This document shows, in pieces, positions 16,088 to 23,883 of a stretch of 64,000 bases of DNA. Position numbers and translations under genes: made by a program. Under the pieces are notes generated by a model. It searched no databases. It worked only from the letters and a program-made list of their open reading frames with translations, and had not been told where the DNA came from. The stretch comes from Pseudoxanthomonas sp. z9 (GTDB lineage Bacteria > Pseudomonadota > Gammaproteobacteria > Xanthomonadales > Xanthomonadaceae), in assembly GCF_006542425.1 (NCBI RefSeq), contig NZ_VFID01000011.1, positions 374,001 through 438,000 on the forward strand. Reading direction: 5' to 3'. Position 1 is the first letter of the stretch; each line of letters opens with the position of its first letter.

Positions 16088-17140
16088 TCAAATCCCCAGC
16101 ATGCCGCGCAGCGCTTCCGGATCGGCGCCGCTGTCGGCGAAGTCGTCGAAGGCGCGCTCGGTGACGCGGATGATGTGGTCGCGGATGAAGGGTGCGCCTT
16201 CGCGCGCGCCGTCTTCCGGATGCTTCAGGCAGCACTCCCATTCCAGCACGGCCCAGCCCGGGAAGTCGTACTGGGCGAACTTGGAGAAGATCGCCTTGAA
16301 ATCGATCTGGCCGTCGCCCAGCGAGCGAAACCGGCCGGGTCGATCGATCCAGTTCTCGTAGCCGCCGTAGACGCCGCTGCGCGCGCTGGCGCGGTACTCG
16401 GCGTCCTTGACGTGGAAGATGCCGATGCGGTCGTGGTAGCGATCGATGAAGCCCAGATAGTCCATCTGCTGCAGCAACAGGTGGCTGGGGTCATAGAGAA
16501 TCTTCGCGCGCGGATGGTGATCGACCGCGTCGAGGAAACGCTCGAAGGTCGCGCCGTCGTGCAGGTCCTCGCCCGGATGGATCTCGTAGCAAAGATCCAC
16601 GCCGCAGGCGTCGAAGGTGTCCAGGATCGGGCGCCAGCGGCGGCCGAGTTCGGCGAAGGCTTCCTCCACCAGTCCGGCCGGTCGTTGCGGCCAGGGATAG
16701 AAGTAGGGCCAGGCCAGCGCGCCGGAAAACGTCGCGTGCGCGGTCAGGCCCAGGCGCTGGCTGGCCTTGGCCGCCAGTTTCACCTGTTCCACCGCCCAGG
16801 CCTGCCGGGCGGCCGGTTTGCCGTGCAGCTCCGGCGGGGCGAACCCGTCGAACAGCGCGTCGTAGGCGGGATGGACGGCGACCAGTTGTCCCTGCAGGTG
16901 GGTGGACAGTTCGGTGATCCGGATACCGTGCCCGGCCAGCATGCCGGCCACGTCGTCGCAATAGGCCTGGCTCTGCGCGGCCTGGGCAAGATCGAAGATA
17001 TGGGGCGCGCTGGTCGGTATTTGTAGGCCAGAATAGCCGAGTCCGGCGGCCCATTCGGCCAGCGTGTCCAACCGATTGAAAGGAGGCTTGTCACCGATGA
17101 ACTGCGCCAGGAACAGCGCGGGACCCTTGAGTGTTTTCAC
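16088..17140 (-). CDS. Cytoplasmic TIM-barrel sugar isomerase/epimerase
   Basis: A 350-residue xylose-isomerase-like TIM barrel without signal peptide. I start it at the GTG at 17140 (VKTLKGPALFLAQFIGDKPPFN): GAGG lies upstream, homologues of this type usually begin MKT-KGPA, and the longer reading starts before the operator. Metal-site candidates are VDLCYEIHPGED, KILYDPSHLLLQ, GIFHVKDAEY and WAVLEWECC. It is the first gene of the minus-strand operon, directly behind operator copy 2, and so probably handles the sugar once imported. Compared with its two exported paralogues in this module it is the only cytoplasmic one and is distinctly longer. Confidence 0.82.
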   Translation of the reverse strand: MKTLKGPALFLAQFIGDKPPFNRLDTLAEWAAGLGYSGLQIPTSAPHIFDLAQAAQSQAYCDDVAGMLAGHGIRITELSTHLQGQLVAVHPAYDALFDGFAPPELHGKPAARQAWAVEQVKLAAKASQRLGLTAHATFSGALAWPYFYPWPQRPAGLVEEAFAELGRRWRPILDTFDACGVDLCYEIHPGEDLHDGATFERFLDAVDHHPRAKILYDPSHLLLQQMDYLGFIDRYHDRIGIFHVKDAEYRASARSGVYGGYENWIDRPGRFRSLGDGQIDFKAIFSKFAQYDFPGWAVLEWECCLKHPEDGAREGAPFIRDHIIRVTERAFDDFADSGADPEALRGMLGI

Positions 17141-17154
17141 GTCAATCCGCCTCG

Positions 17155-17170
17155 ATGCAATCGATTGCAT
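17155..17170. promoter_or_regulatory. LacI-type operator, copy 2, in the divergent promoter
   Basis: ATGCAATCGATTGCAT is a perfect 16-bp palindrome lying between the TIM-barrel gene (start 17140) and the LacI gene (start 17233). On the minus strand a -10-like GATAAT abuts it. Placement allows one repressor to control the sugar operon and its own gene. Confidence 0.9.
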
Positions 17171-17232
17171 TATCCTAGCATGGGGTACCCGGGACACGCG
17201 TTGTGCACCGCATCGGGGAACCCGGGACTGAC

Positions 17233-18237
17233 ATGGCGACCATCTACGACATCGCGAAACACGTCGGCGTCTCGGCAGGCACCGTGTCGCGCGCGCTGTC
17301 GCGTCCGGAAAAGGTCCTGCCGGCCACGCGCACGCGCATCGAGCAGGCGGCGGCCGCGCTGGGCTATGTCCCCAACACGGTGGCCCGAACCCTCAAGACC
17401 CAGCGCAGCAGCAAGATCCTGGTCACCGTCCCGGACATCGCCAACCCGTTCTTCGCCCAGATCCTGCAGGGCGCGGAGGAAGCCGCGCAGGCGGCCGACT
17501 ACGCGGTGCTGCTCGGCGATACCCAGCACCAGCCGGATCGGGAGGAGCGCTACGCGCAGATGCTTCCGCGCAACGAAGCCGATGGCCTGATCGTGCTGGG
17601 GCACCGGTTGCCGCCAACGGCGCAGGAAATCGTCCGGCAACTCGGCGCCACCGCGCCGGTGGTCAATGGCAGCGAATTCGATCCGGCGCTGGGCATTCCC
17701 AGTGTCCATATCGACAACGCCGCCGCCGCGCGCACCGCGATGGAACACCTCTACGGCCTGGGACACGAGCGGATCGCCGTGATCGGTGGACCGCCCGACA
17801 ATCCCCTGCACCAGCAGCGGCTGGAAGGGGCCCGGGTCGCGGCCAGGGCGCGCGGCCGCCTGCGTCAGCTGACGATCGTGCCGGGCGACTTCTCGGTGGA
17901 ATCCGGCTATGCGGCCGCGAAGCAGTTGCTGGGCCAGGCGGCCGCGCCGACCGCCGCATTCTGTTTCAGTGACCAGATGGCGCTGGGCATGCTCGCCGCG
18001 TGCCGGGATCTGGGCGTCCGCGTGCCGGAGGACTTCTCGATCGTCGGCTTCGACGATCTGGCCTCGTCCCGTTACCTCAACCCGCCGCTGACCACCATCA
18101 GCCAGCCGATGCGCGAGATCGGCATGCGTGCGGTCAAGCTGCTGCTCGCCATCATCGAGGGCGTGGACGTGCCGCATCAGCAGACGCTGGATTTCAGCCT
18201 GATGCTGCGCGGATCGACCGCCGCGCCCGCCTCGTAG
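17233..18237 (+). CDS. LacI/GalR family repressor of the keto-glycoside module
   Basis: A 334-residue regulator. The N-terminal HTH (MATIYDIAKHVGVSAGTVSRALSRPEKVLPATRTRIEQAAAALGYVPN) includes the hinge helix that fits the minor groove at the central CG. The sugar-binding core follows (about 60-334) with SILVTVPDIANPFFAQILQG, ERIAVIGGP and FSIVGFDDLASSRYLNPPLTTISQP, all standard for the family. The ATG at 17233 gives the usual MATIYDIA start; an upstream in-frame ATG at 17203 lacks support. Two perfect operators at the outer borders of the sugar genes are its obvious targets. The inducer is probably a glycoside or 3-keto-sugar. Confidence 0.92.
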   Translation: MATIYDIAKHVGVSAGTVSRALSRPEKVLPATRTRIEQAAAALGYVPNTVARTLKTQRSSKILVTVPDIANPFFAQILQGAEEAAQAADYAVLLGDTQHQPDREERYAQMLPRNEADGLIVLGHRLPPTAQEIVRQLGATAPVVNGSEFDPALGIPSVHIDNAAAARTAMEHLYGLGHERIAVIGGPPDNPLHQQRLEGARVAARARGRLRQLTIVPGDFSVESGYAAAKQLLGQAAAPTAAFCFSDQMALGMLAACRDLGVRVPEDFSIVGFDDLASSRYLNPPLTTISQPMREIGMRAVKLLLAIIEGVDVPHQQTLDFSLMLRGSTAAPAS

Positions 18238-18279
18238 CGAAGCTCCGGAACAGGGCCGGATGATCCCGCCGGGCAGCCG

Positions 18280-19854
18280 TCAGGGCAGGCCCGCCAGGCG
18301 CAGGCCTTCGGTCAGCCGCGCGAGATCCTGCGGGCGATGGATGGGCAGCCAGTCGGCGAGGCTGGACTGGGACAACGACGGATCCAGCGCGCGCACGTGC
18401 GCGACGGCGAGGCTGGCCTGCCGCGCGCGTCCGGCCAGCGCATGGCTCGCCGCCGCCACCACGGCGGCGACCAGCAGCGAGGGCAGGTTGCTGAGCGCTT
18501 TTTCCGCCCAGATCGATGCGGCATCGAAATCGCCAGCGAAGAAGTGCGCCAGCGCGATGCCCGCCTGCATGCGGAACATTTCCGGATCCAGCGGGCTTAG
18601 CCGAACCGCGCGGGAAAACAACGCCATCGCGCTTTCCGATTCGCCGTGGAAGATGCGCAGGAAACCGCCCAGGAACCAGGCCGGTGCGAAGTTCGGATTC
18701 AGCAGCACCGCCCGATCCAGCAGTGCGATGCCGCCGTCCAGATCGCGGGTCAGGTGGCCCAGCGCATGGCCACCGCGGGTCAGCGCCACCGCGTCGTCCC
18801 GTCCCCAGGTCACCGCCAGCCTCGCCAGGCGCACGCCCTCGGCGACCTCCGCCGGCCGGTCGATCATCCAGCCGTTGACCTTGCGCCAGACATGGCACCA
18901 GGCCGCCCCGCCGTAGGCCGAACCGTATTCCGGATCCAGCTCGATGGCGCGATAGAACTGGCGCAGCGCTTCCTCGATGGTTTCGCGGCTGCCGCTGTGC
19001 AGGTTCGCGACCCCGCGCAGGTAGTAGTCGTACGCATCCAGGTTCTGGGTCGGCTTGCGCTTGGCGCGTTCGATTTCCGCGCGCTCCAACTGCGGAGAGA
19101 TTGCGCCAACCACGCTTTCGGCAACCTCCGCCTGCAGCTCGAAGATATCGTCGAGCGTGCCCTCGAAGCGCTCGGCCCACAGGTGCGTGCCGGTCGAGGC
19201 GTCGATCAGCTGCCCGGTGATGCGGACCTTGTTGCCAGCCCTGCGCACGCTGCCTTCCAGTACGTAGCGCACGCCCAGCTCGCGGCCGACCGTCCGCGGA
19301 TCCACCCGATGGTCCTTGTAGGCGAAGCTGGTGTTGCGGGCGATGACGAACAGCCAGCGCACGCGCGAGAGCGCGGTGATGACGTCCTCGACCACGCCGT
19401 CGGCGAAATAGTCCTGGCCGCTGTCACCGCTCAGGTTCTGGAACGGCAGCACGGCGATGGAGGGCTTGTCGGGCAGCATCGGTGCGGACAGCGCGCCGAC
19501 GCCGCTGCCATGCGCATCCGGCAGCGCCGGGACCGGCGCGATGTCGTCGTCCCGGATCTCGCCGATGAAGCGGAACCCCTTGCGCGCGACGGTGCGCAAC
19601 AGGCGCTGTTCGGAGCCGGTGTCCGCGATCGCCTTGCGCACGGCGTTGATGTGGCTGGCGACCGTGGACTCGGAGACGATCCGGCCGCTCCATACCACCT
19701 GCAGCAGTTCGTCCTTGCCGACCACGCGGTCACGATGGAGCACCAGGTACAGCAACAGATCGAAGACCTGCGGGCCGATGGAAACGGGCTGCCCGCGCAG
19801 CGTCAGTTCCCGGCGCTCGTCATCGAGCAAGCAGTCTTCGAACGCGAATCGCAC
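18280..19854 (-). CDS. Winged-helix (OmpR/CadC-type) regulator with TPR repeats
   Basis: A protein of about 524 residues. Residues 1-100 are a Trans_reg_C winged helix (VSIGPQVFDLLLYLVLHRDRVVGKDELLQVVWSG ... RKGFRFIGEI). Next comes the TolB/cyclase-associated segment found in such regulators (PSIAVLPFQNLSGDSGQDYFADGVVEDVITALSRV, about 140-280), and the C-terminal half holds tetratricopeptide-like helices (AIELDPEYGSAYGGAAW, AVLLNPNFAPAWFLGGFL). There is no membrane helix, unlike CadC. No ATG is in frame; GTG at 19854 or TTG at 19860 follows AAGGG. It is divergent from the NmrA-like/EmrAB operon across 230 bases, so it may regulate it. The signal sensed is unknown. Confidence 0.82.
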   Translation of the reverse strand: MRFAFEDCLLDDERRELTLRGQPVSIGPQVFDLLLYLVLHRDRVVGKDELLQVVWSGRIVSESTVASHINAVRKAIADTGSEQRLLRTVARKGFRFIGEIRDDDIAPVPALPDAHGSGVGALSAPMLPDKPSIAVLPFQNLSGDSGQDYFADGVVEDVITALSRVRWLFVIARNTSFAYKDHRVDPRTVGRELGVRYVLEGSVRRAGNKVRITGQLIDASTGTHLWAERFEGTLDDIFELQAEVAESVVGAISPQLERAEIERAKRKPTQNLDAYDYYLRGVANLHSGSRETIEEALRQFYRAIELDPEYGSAYGGAAWCHVWRKVNGWMIDRPAEVAEGVRLARLAVTWGRDDAVALTRGGHALGHLTRDLDGGIALLDRAVLLNPNFAPAWFLGGFLRIFHGESESAMALFSRAVRLSPLDPEMFRMQAGIALAHFFAGDFDAASIWAEKALSNLPSLLVAAVVAAASHALAGRARQASLAVAHVRALDPSLSQSSLADWLPIHRPQDLARLTEGLRLAGLP

Positions 19855-20088
19855 GGTCAACGCCCTTGCCGAACCCTCGCGCCCCGTGCCCGAGGGAATC
19901 GCGTCATGGTACCCGATTGAATCGCACGGCCGTACCGAACCAGGCCGGCGGCGAGTCCCGGCGCCGTCGCGAATCCAAGCGAATTCCAAGGTTTCTTGAA
20001 GGTCGCCGCAAGGACTTCGCCGGGACCGGCGCGCAAGCTTTCTCCATCGGCGGCAAGTCCTGCCGTTGACCCAGCGGAGAACATGCAC

Positions 20089-20844
20089 ATGAAGATCGTC
20101 GTCATCGGGGGCACCGGCCTGATTGGCTCGAAACTGGTCGCCACCCTGCGCAATCACGGTCATGAAGTATTGGCCGCCGCCCCGGGCACGGGGGTGAACA
20201 CCATTACCCGCGAAGGCCTGGCCGAGGCCATGGACGGCGCTCAGGTGGTGGTCGACGTGGCGAACGCACCGGCCTGGGACGACCAGGCGGTGCTGGATTT
20301 CTTCGAGACTTCCGGCCGCAACCTGTTGGCCGCCGAAGCCGCCGCCGGCGTACGCCACCACGTGGCGCTGTCCATCGTCGGAAGTGAACGCAATCCCGAC
20401 AACGGCTACTTCCGCGCGAAGGTGGCGCAGGAGAACCTGATCAAGGCGTCGGGACTTCCGTACACCATCGTGCGCGCCACCCAGTTCCACGAGTTCGTCG
20501 CCGGCATCGCCCAGGCGGCCGTCGTCGGCGATGAAGTCCGCCTGTCGCCCGCGCTCATCCAGACCATTGCATCGGACGACGTGGTGGCCGCGCTGGCCGA
20601 CGTCGCGCAGGCAACGCCGATCGACGGCACGATCGAGATCGCCGGCCCGGAGGCCGTGCCGCTCGACGAAATGGCCAAGCGCCTGTTCGCGGTGACGGGA
20701 GACACGCGCAAGGTCGTGGCGGACGTGCATGCGCGCTACTTCGGCGGCGAACTGGACGACCAGTCGCTGACGCCCGGTCCCGATGCGCGCCTGGGCGCGA
20801 TCCGTTTCGAGGACTGGCTGGTCCGTTCGAACGCGGCTGCGTGA
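20089..20844 (+). CDS. NmrA-like atypical short-chain dehydrogenase
   Basis: A 251-residue NAD(P)-binding protein. The nucleotide motif is GGTGLIG at residues 7-13; there is no classical Tyr-x-x-x-Lys pair, and the shape (VALSIVGSERNPDNGYFRAKVAQENLIKASGLPYTIVRATQFHEFV) is that of the NmrA/NAD(P)H-azoreductase-like group. Such proteins bind dinucleotides, and some act as redox sensors or quinone reductases. Of two ATGs, the second (20089) has GGAGA at the better spacing. It is first in an operon with emrA- and emrB-like genes (38-base gap), so it probably serves detoxification together with the pump. Confidence 0.82.
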   Translation: MKIVVIGGTGLIGSKLVATLRNHGHEVLAAAPGTGVNTITREGLAEAMDGAQVVVDVANAPAWDDQAVLDFFETSGRNLLAAEAAAGVRHHVALSIVGSERNPDNGYFRAKVAQENLIKASGLPYTIVRATQFHEFVAGIAQAAVVGDEVRLSPALIQTIASDDVVAALADVAQATPIDGTIEIAGPEAVPLDEMAKRLFAVTGDTRKVVADVHARYFGGELDDQSLTPGPDARLGAIRFEDWLVRSNAAA

Positions 20845-20882
20845 CCGCAGCGCCGTCAGGACCATCGCGAGGAGGAACCGAC

Positions 20883-21980
20883 ATGCCTTCGTCTGAAGAA
20901 AATACCCGCGCCGGGGCGGGGGCGGCGCCCAACCCGGGAGCACCGGCACACCCGCGCGGCCACGCCCGGAAAATCGGCGTGCTGCTGTGCCTTGGGGCGA
21001 TCATCGCCGTCGGGGCCGGCTGGGCCCGGGTGCGTGCTGGCGCCAGCGTGTCCACCGACAACGCCTACGTGCGCGGGGACGTCACCTCGCTGGCGCCCAA
21101 GGTCGCCGGCTACGTCCGGGAAGTGAAGGTCGGGGACAACCAGGCGGTGCGCGCGGGCGATGTGCTGTTCCGCATCGACGACAGCGATTACCGGGCGCGG
21201 CTGGCCCAGGCCGAGGCCAACGTGCAGGCGGCGCGGGCGCGGCTGGTCAACGTCGATGCGGAGACCGCGTTGCAACAGGCGCTCATCCGCCAGGCCAGTG
21301 CGCAACGGCATTCGCAGCTGGCCGAGATGCGGCTGGCGGCGAAGGTGTCCGATCGACGACGCGAGCTGATCCGCGGTCGTTTCGTCAGCCAGGACCAGGT
21401 GGATGAAAGCGACGCGGCGCGCTCGCGCGCGGAGGCCGGCGTATCGGCGGCTTCGGCGACGGTGGAAGCGCAGACACGCAGGATCGCCGTGCTCGCCACC
21501 CAGCGCGAAGCCGCGCTCGCGGCGGTGGCCCAGGCCATCGCGCTGCGCGACCTGGCGCGCATCGATCTGGACGGCACCGTGGTGCGGGCGCCGCTGGACG
21601 GTGTCGTCGGCAATCGCCAGGTGCGGGTCGGCCGCTTCGTCACGGCGGGCGCGCCGCTGCTGGACATCGTGCCGGTCGATGACCTGTGGCTGGTGGCGAA
21701 TTTCAAGGAAACGCAACTGGCGGACGTCCGCCCCGGCCAGCGCGTGTGCATCGAGATCGACGGTTACCCCGACGCCGCGTTCCAGGGCGTGGTCGACAGC
21801 TTCGCGCCCGGCAGCGGCTCGTCCTTCAGCCTGTTGCCCGTGGACAACGCCACCGGCAACTTCGTCAGGGTCGTGCAGCGGGTGCCGGTGAAAATCCGCT
21901 TCACCGGGCAACCATTGCCGGCGCGGCTGGTGCCCGGCCTGAGCGCGCGCGTGTGGATCGATCGACGGGCCGGGTCGTGA
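20883..21980 (+). CDS. HlyD/EmrA family efflux periplasmic adaptor
   Basis: A 365-residue adaptor protein. An N-terminal membrane helix (IGVLLCLGAIIAVGAGWARV) anchors it in the inner membrane. The barrel-sandwich/biotinyl-lipoyl hybrid is split around a coiled coil: STDNAYVRGDVTSLAPKVAGYVREVKVGDNQ, then a long Ala/Gln-rich helical region (about 95-200), then TVVRAPLDGVVGNRQVRVGRFV. It ends with a beta-barrel domain (VANFKETQLADVRPGQ). STDNAYV is a hallmark of EmrA-type adaptors. GAGGAGGAA precedes the ATG. The stop overlaps the GTG start of the transporter gene by four bases (GTGA). Confidence 0.9.
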   Translation: MPSSEENTRAGAGAAPNPGAPAHPRGHARKIGVLLCLGAIIAVGAGWARVRAGASVSTDNAYVRGDVTSLAPKVAGYVREVKVGDNQAVRAGDVLFRIDDSDYRARLAQAEANVQAARARLVNVDAETALQQALIRQASAQRHSQLAEMRLAAKVSDRRRELIRGRFVSQDQVDESDAARSRAEAGVSAASATVEAQTRRIAVLATQREAALAAVAQAIALRDLARIDLDGTVVRAPLDGVVGNRQVRVGRFVTAGAPLLDIVPVDDLWLVANFKETQLADVRPGQRVCIEIDGYPDAAFQGVVDSFAPGSGSSFSLLPVDNATGNFVRVVQRVPVKIRFTGQPLPARLVPGLSARVWIDRRAGS

Positions 21981-23566
21981 ACCTGGCCGCCACCGCCGCG
22001 CCGGACCACGATCGTTCCGCAGCGAGTTGGCTGCTCGTCGCCGGCATCGTGCTGGCCACGCTGACGGAAGCCGTTGCCGGTACCGTGCTGTCGCTCGGTC
22101 GGGTCGACATCATCGGCGACACCCACGCCACGCCGGACGAATTCGCGTGGCTGGACGTGGGCTACGTGGCGATGAAGCTGGTCGGCTTCCTGCTGGCGCC
22201 CTGGCTGATCGCGCGCCTGCGGGCACGCGATGTGATTGCCGGCGCCGCGCTGATGATGGGAGTGGCTTGCCTGTTCGCCGCGGCCACCGCGCGGCTGGAT
22301 CTGCTGATCGCGCTGCGCTGCCTGCAGGGGGTTTCCGGCGGCGTGCTGCTGATCGCCGGGCAGGCGCTGCTGTTCCTGGCCTTCCCGCGTTCGCGCCAGC
22401 CACTTTTGCAGGCGCTGTTCGCGATGGGATCGGTGGTGGCACCCGCGACGCTGGCGCCCGCCCTGCAGGGCTGGTTGCTCGATACCCAGGCGTGGACCTG
22501 GATTTTCTTCGGCGTGGTGCCGATCGCGCTGGCGGCGGCGGGCATCCTGCTGCTGGCGGAGATGCCGGACCTGCCGGTGAACGACGCGCCCGCGCCTTTC
22601 GACGGAATCGGCTTCGCCCTGGCGGGCGTCGCGTTTTTCTGCCTGGGCTATGCCCTGATCCAGGGCAACCGGTGGGACTGGTTCCAGGAACCACGCATTG
22701 CGTGGATGACCGCGATAGGCGCGACGAGCCTGCTGGGGTTCATCGGCTGGCAGTTGCGGATGCGCGGCCGGGGCCTGGTCGACTTCTCGGTATTCGCGGA
22801 CGAGGAATTCTGCTTTGCCTTCGTCGTCAGCTTCGTGGCCGGCGCCGCGTTGTTCGGCAGCGGTTACCTGATCCCGGCGTTCGCGGTGTCCGTGCTGGGT
22901 TTCACCCTGACCGACGCCGGGCGACTGCTCCTGCCCGGCGGTGGCCTGTTCATCGTGGCGCTCCTGATCGCCGCTTACCTGATGCAGGCGCGCCGGCTGC
23001 CGCCCGTGGCCACGGTGCCGTTTGGCATCCTGATGATCATGACGGCCATGTGGATGCTGTCGGGATCGAATCGCGCAAGCGGCGCCGACGACATGATGGC
23101 CGCCATCCTGCTGCGTGGATTCGGCCTGGGCTTGCTGTTCCTGTCGATCACGCTGATTGCCTTCAGCCATCTGCCTTCGCGGAACCTGGCCAGCGGCATG
23201 GCCCTGTTCAATACCGGTCGCCAGTTGGGCGGCCTGATCGGCGTGGCCGGCCTGCAGACCCTGATCGAGCACGAAACCCACATCAACGCGACGGTGCTTG
23301 GCGGCCACCTCACCGCCGGTGGCGTGCCCCTGGGTGAACGGCTGGCCGCAACCACTGCGATGCTCGCCGGTCACGGCATGGACCTGGCGTCCGCCACCCG
23401 CGCGTCGTTTGGTCTGCTGGGCAAGGCGATGGCAGGCCAGGCCACGGTCATCGCGTTCGACGCCGCGTTCATGGCCGTGGCATTGCTGTTCGTGGCGGCG
23501 GTCCCGGTATTGCTCGGGACCAAGATCGCGCTGGCGAAATTCGCAGGTCGCCGCAACCGTTCGTAG
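21977..23566 (+). CDS. EmrB/QacA-type MFS efflux transporter (DHA2 family)
   Basis: A 529-residue transporter with about 14 predicted membrane segments, the DHA2 number, and the motif ALRCLQGVSGGVLLIAGQALLFLAFP. Together with the upstream EmrA-type adaptor it would form a drug/H+ antiporter complex that needs an outer-membrane TolC protein, which is not in this window. The GTG start overlaps the previous stop, indicating coupling. The TAG stop is part of a GTAG-headed hairpin (23563-23608). Substrates are unknown; a nearby NmrA-like reductase and winged-helix regulator suggest response to toxic aromatic or electrophilic compounds. Confidence 0.88.
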   Translation: MNLAATAAPDHDRSAASWLLVAGIVLATLTEAVAGTVLSLGRVDIIGDTHATPDEFAWLDVGYVAMKLVGFLLAPWLIARLRARDVIAGAALMMGVACLFAAATARLDLLIALRCLQGVSGGVLLIAGQALLFLAFPRSRQPLLQALFAMGSVVAPATLAPALQGWLLDTQAWTWIFFGVVPIALAAAGILLLAEMPDLPVNDAPAPFDGIGFALAGVAFFCLGYALIQGNRWDWFQEPRIAWMTAIGATSLLGFIGWQLRMRGRGLVDFSVFADEEFCFAFVVSFVAGAALFGSGYLIPAFAVSVLGFTLTDAGRLLLPGGGLFIVALLIAAYLMQARRLPPVATVPFGILMIMTAMWMLSGSNRASGADDMMAAILLRGFGLGLLFLSITLIAFSHLPSRNLASGMALFNTGRQLGGLIGVAGLQTLIEHETHINATVLGGHLTAGGVPLGERLAATTAMLAGHGMDLASATRASFGLLGKAMAGQATVIAFDAAFMAVALLFVAAVPVLLGTKIALAKFAGRRNRS

Positions 23567-23608
23567 TGCCGGGGCGGGGAAGGGGGATGGCCACCGGCAC
23601 GCCCCGGC
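23563..23608. repeat. GTAG-headed imperfect palindrome (REP/SMAG-like) after emrB
   Basis: It begins with GTAGTGCCGG (23563-23572), where TAG is the emrB stop. GCCGGGGCG (23568-23576) pairs perfectly with CGCCCCGGC (23600-23608), and GTGCCGG can alternatively pair with CCGGCAC (23594-23600). A GTAG head on a CG-rich stem matches the SMAG type of REP element. It could also act as an mRNA-stabilising or terminator-like structure. Confidence 0.6.
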
Positions 23609-23883
23609 CATACCGGTGGCAGCCGGTCCAGGCGGGGAGGGACTCATGTCCGATCCGGTGCCGACGACCGCCGCCAGCCCCCTGAACAGGGCATTTCCCG
23701 GGCAAACCGGGCACAACAAATGCGAATGAATTGCAAAACGATAGTCATTCGCATTTAATGTGAGGCCGCAGGGGCCGCCGGAACTCGCTGCCGGCCCGCG
23801 CTGTGTCCAGCGCGCCGCGCGCGGATGAACGGCGGCCGGACCTCCTGCCACCCCCTCGTCATTCCGACCAGCAGACCACCCCC
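23567..23883. other. Gap of 317 bases between emrB and the siderophore receptor
   Basis: Besides the hairpin at its left end and the Fur-type site at 23718-23756, I see no gene. The last 120 bases form the leader of the receptor mRNA and have no clear Shine-Dalgarno sequence. Confidence 0.6.
23718..23756. promoter_or_regulatory. Fur-box region before the siderophore receptor
   Basis: AAATGCGAATGA (23718-23729) and TCATTCGCATTT (23745-23756) are a perfect 12-bp inverted repeat with 15 bases between the arms. The right arm with its flank reads ACGATAGTCATTCGCATT, close to the GATAATCATTATC core of Fur boxes. Iron-dependent repression of the receptor and the genes behind it is the natural reading. 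Confidence 0.75.

Noticed and set aside
19861-20949. Upstream extension of the winged-helix regulator to 889 residues
   Set aside because: The extra part lies antisense to the NmrA-like gene and has no start or family pattern; the regulator domain begins at the GTG/TTG near 19854.
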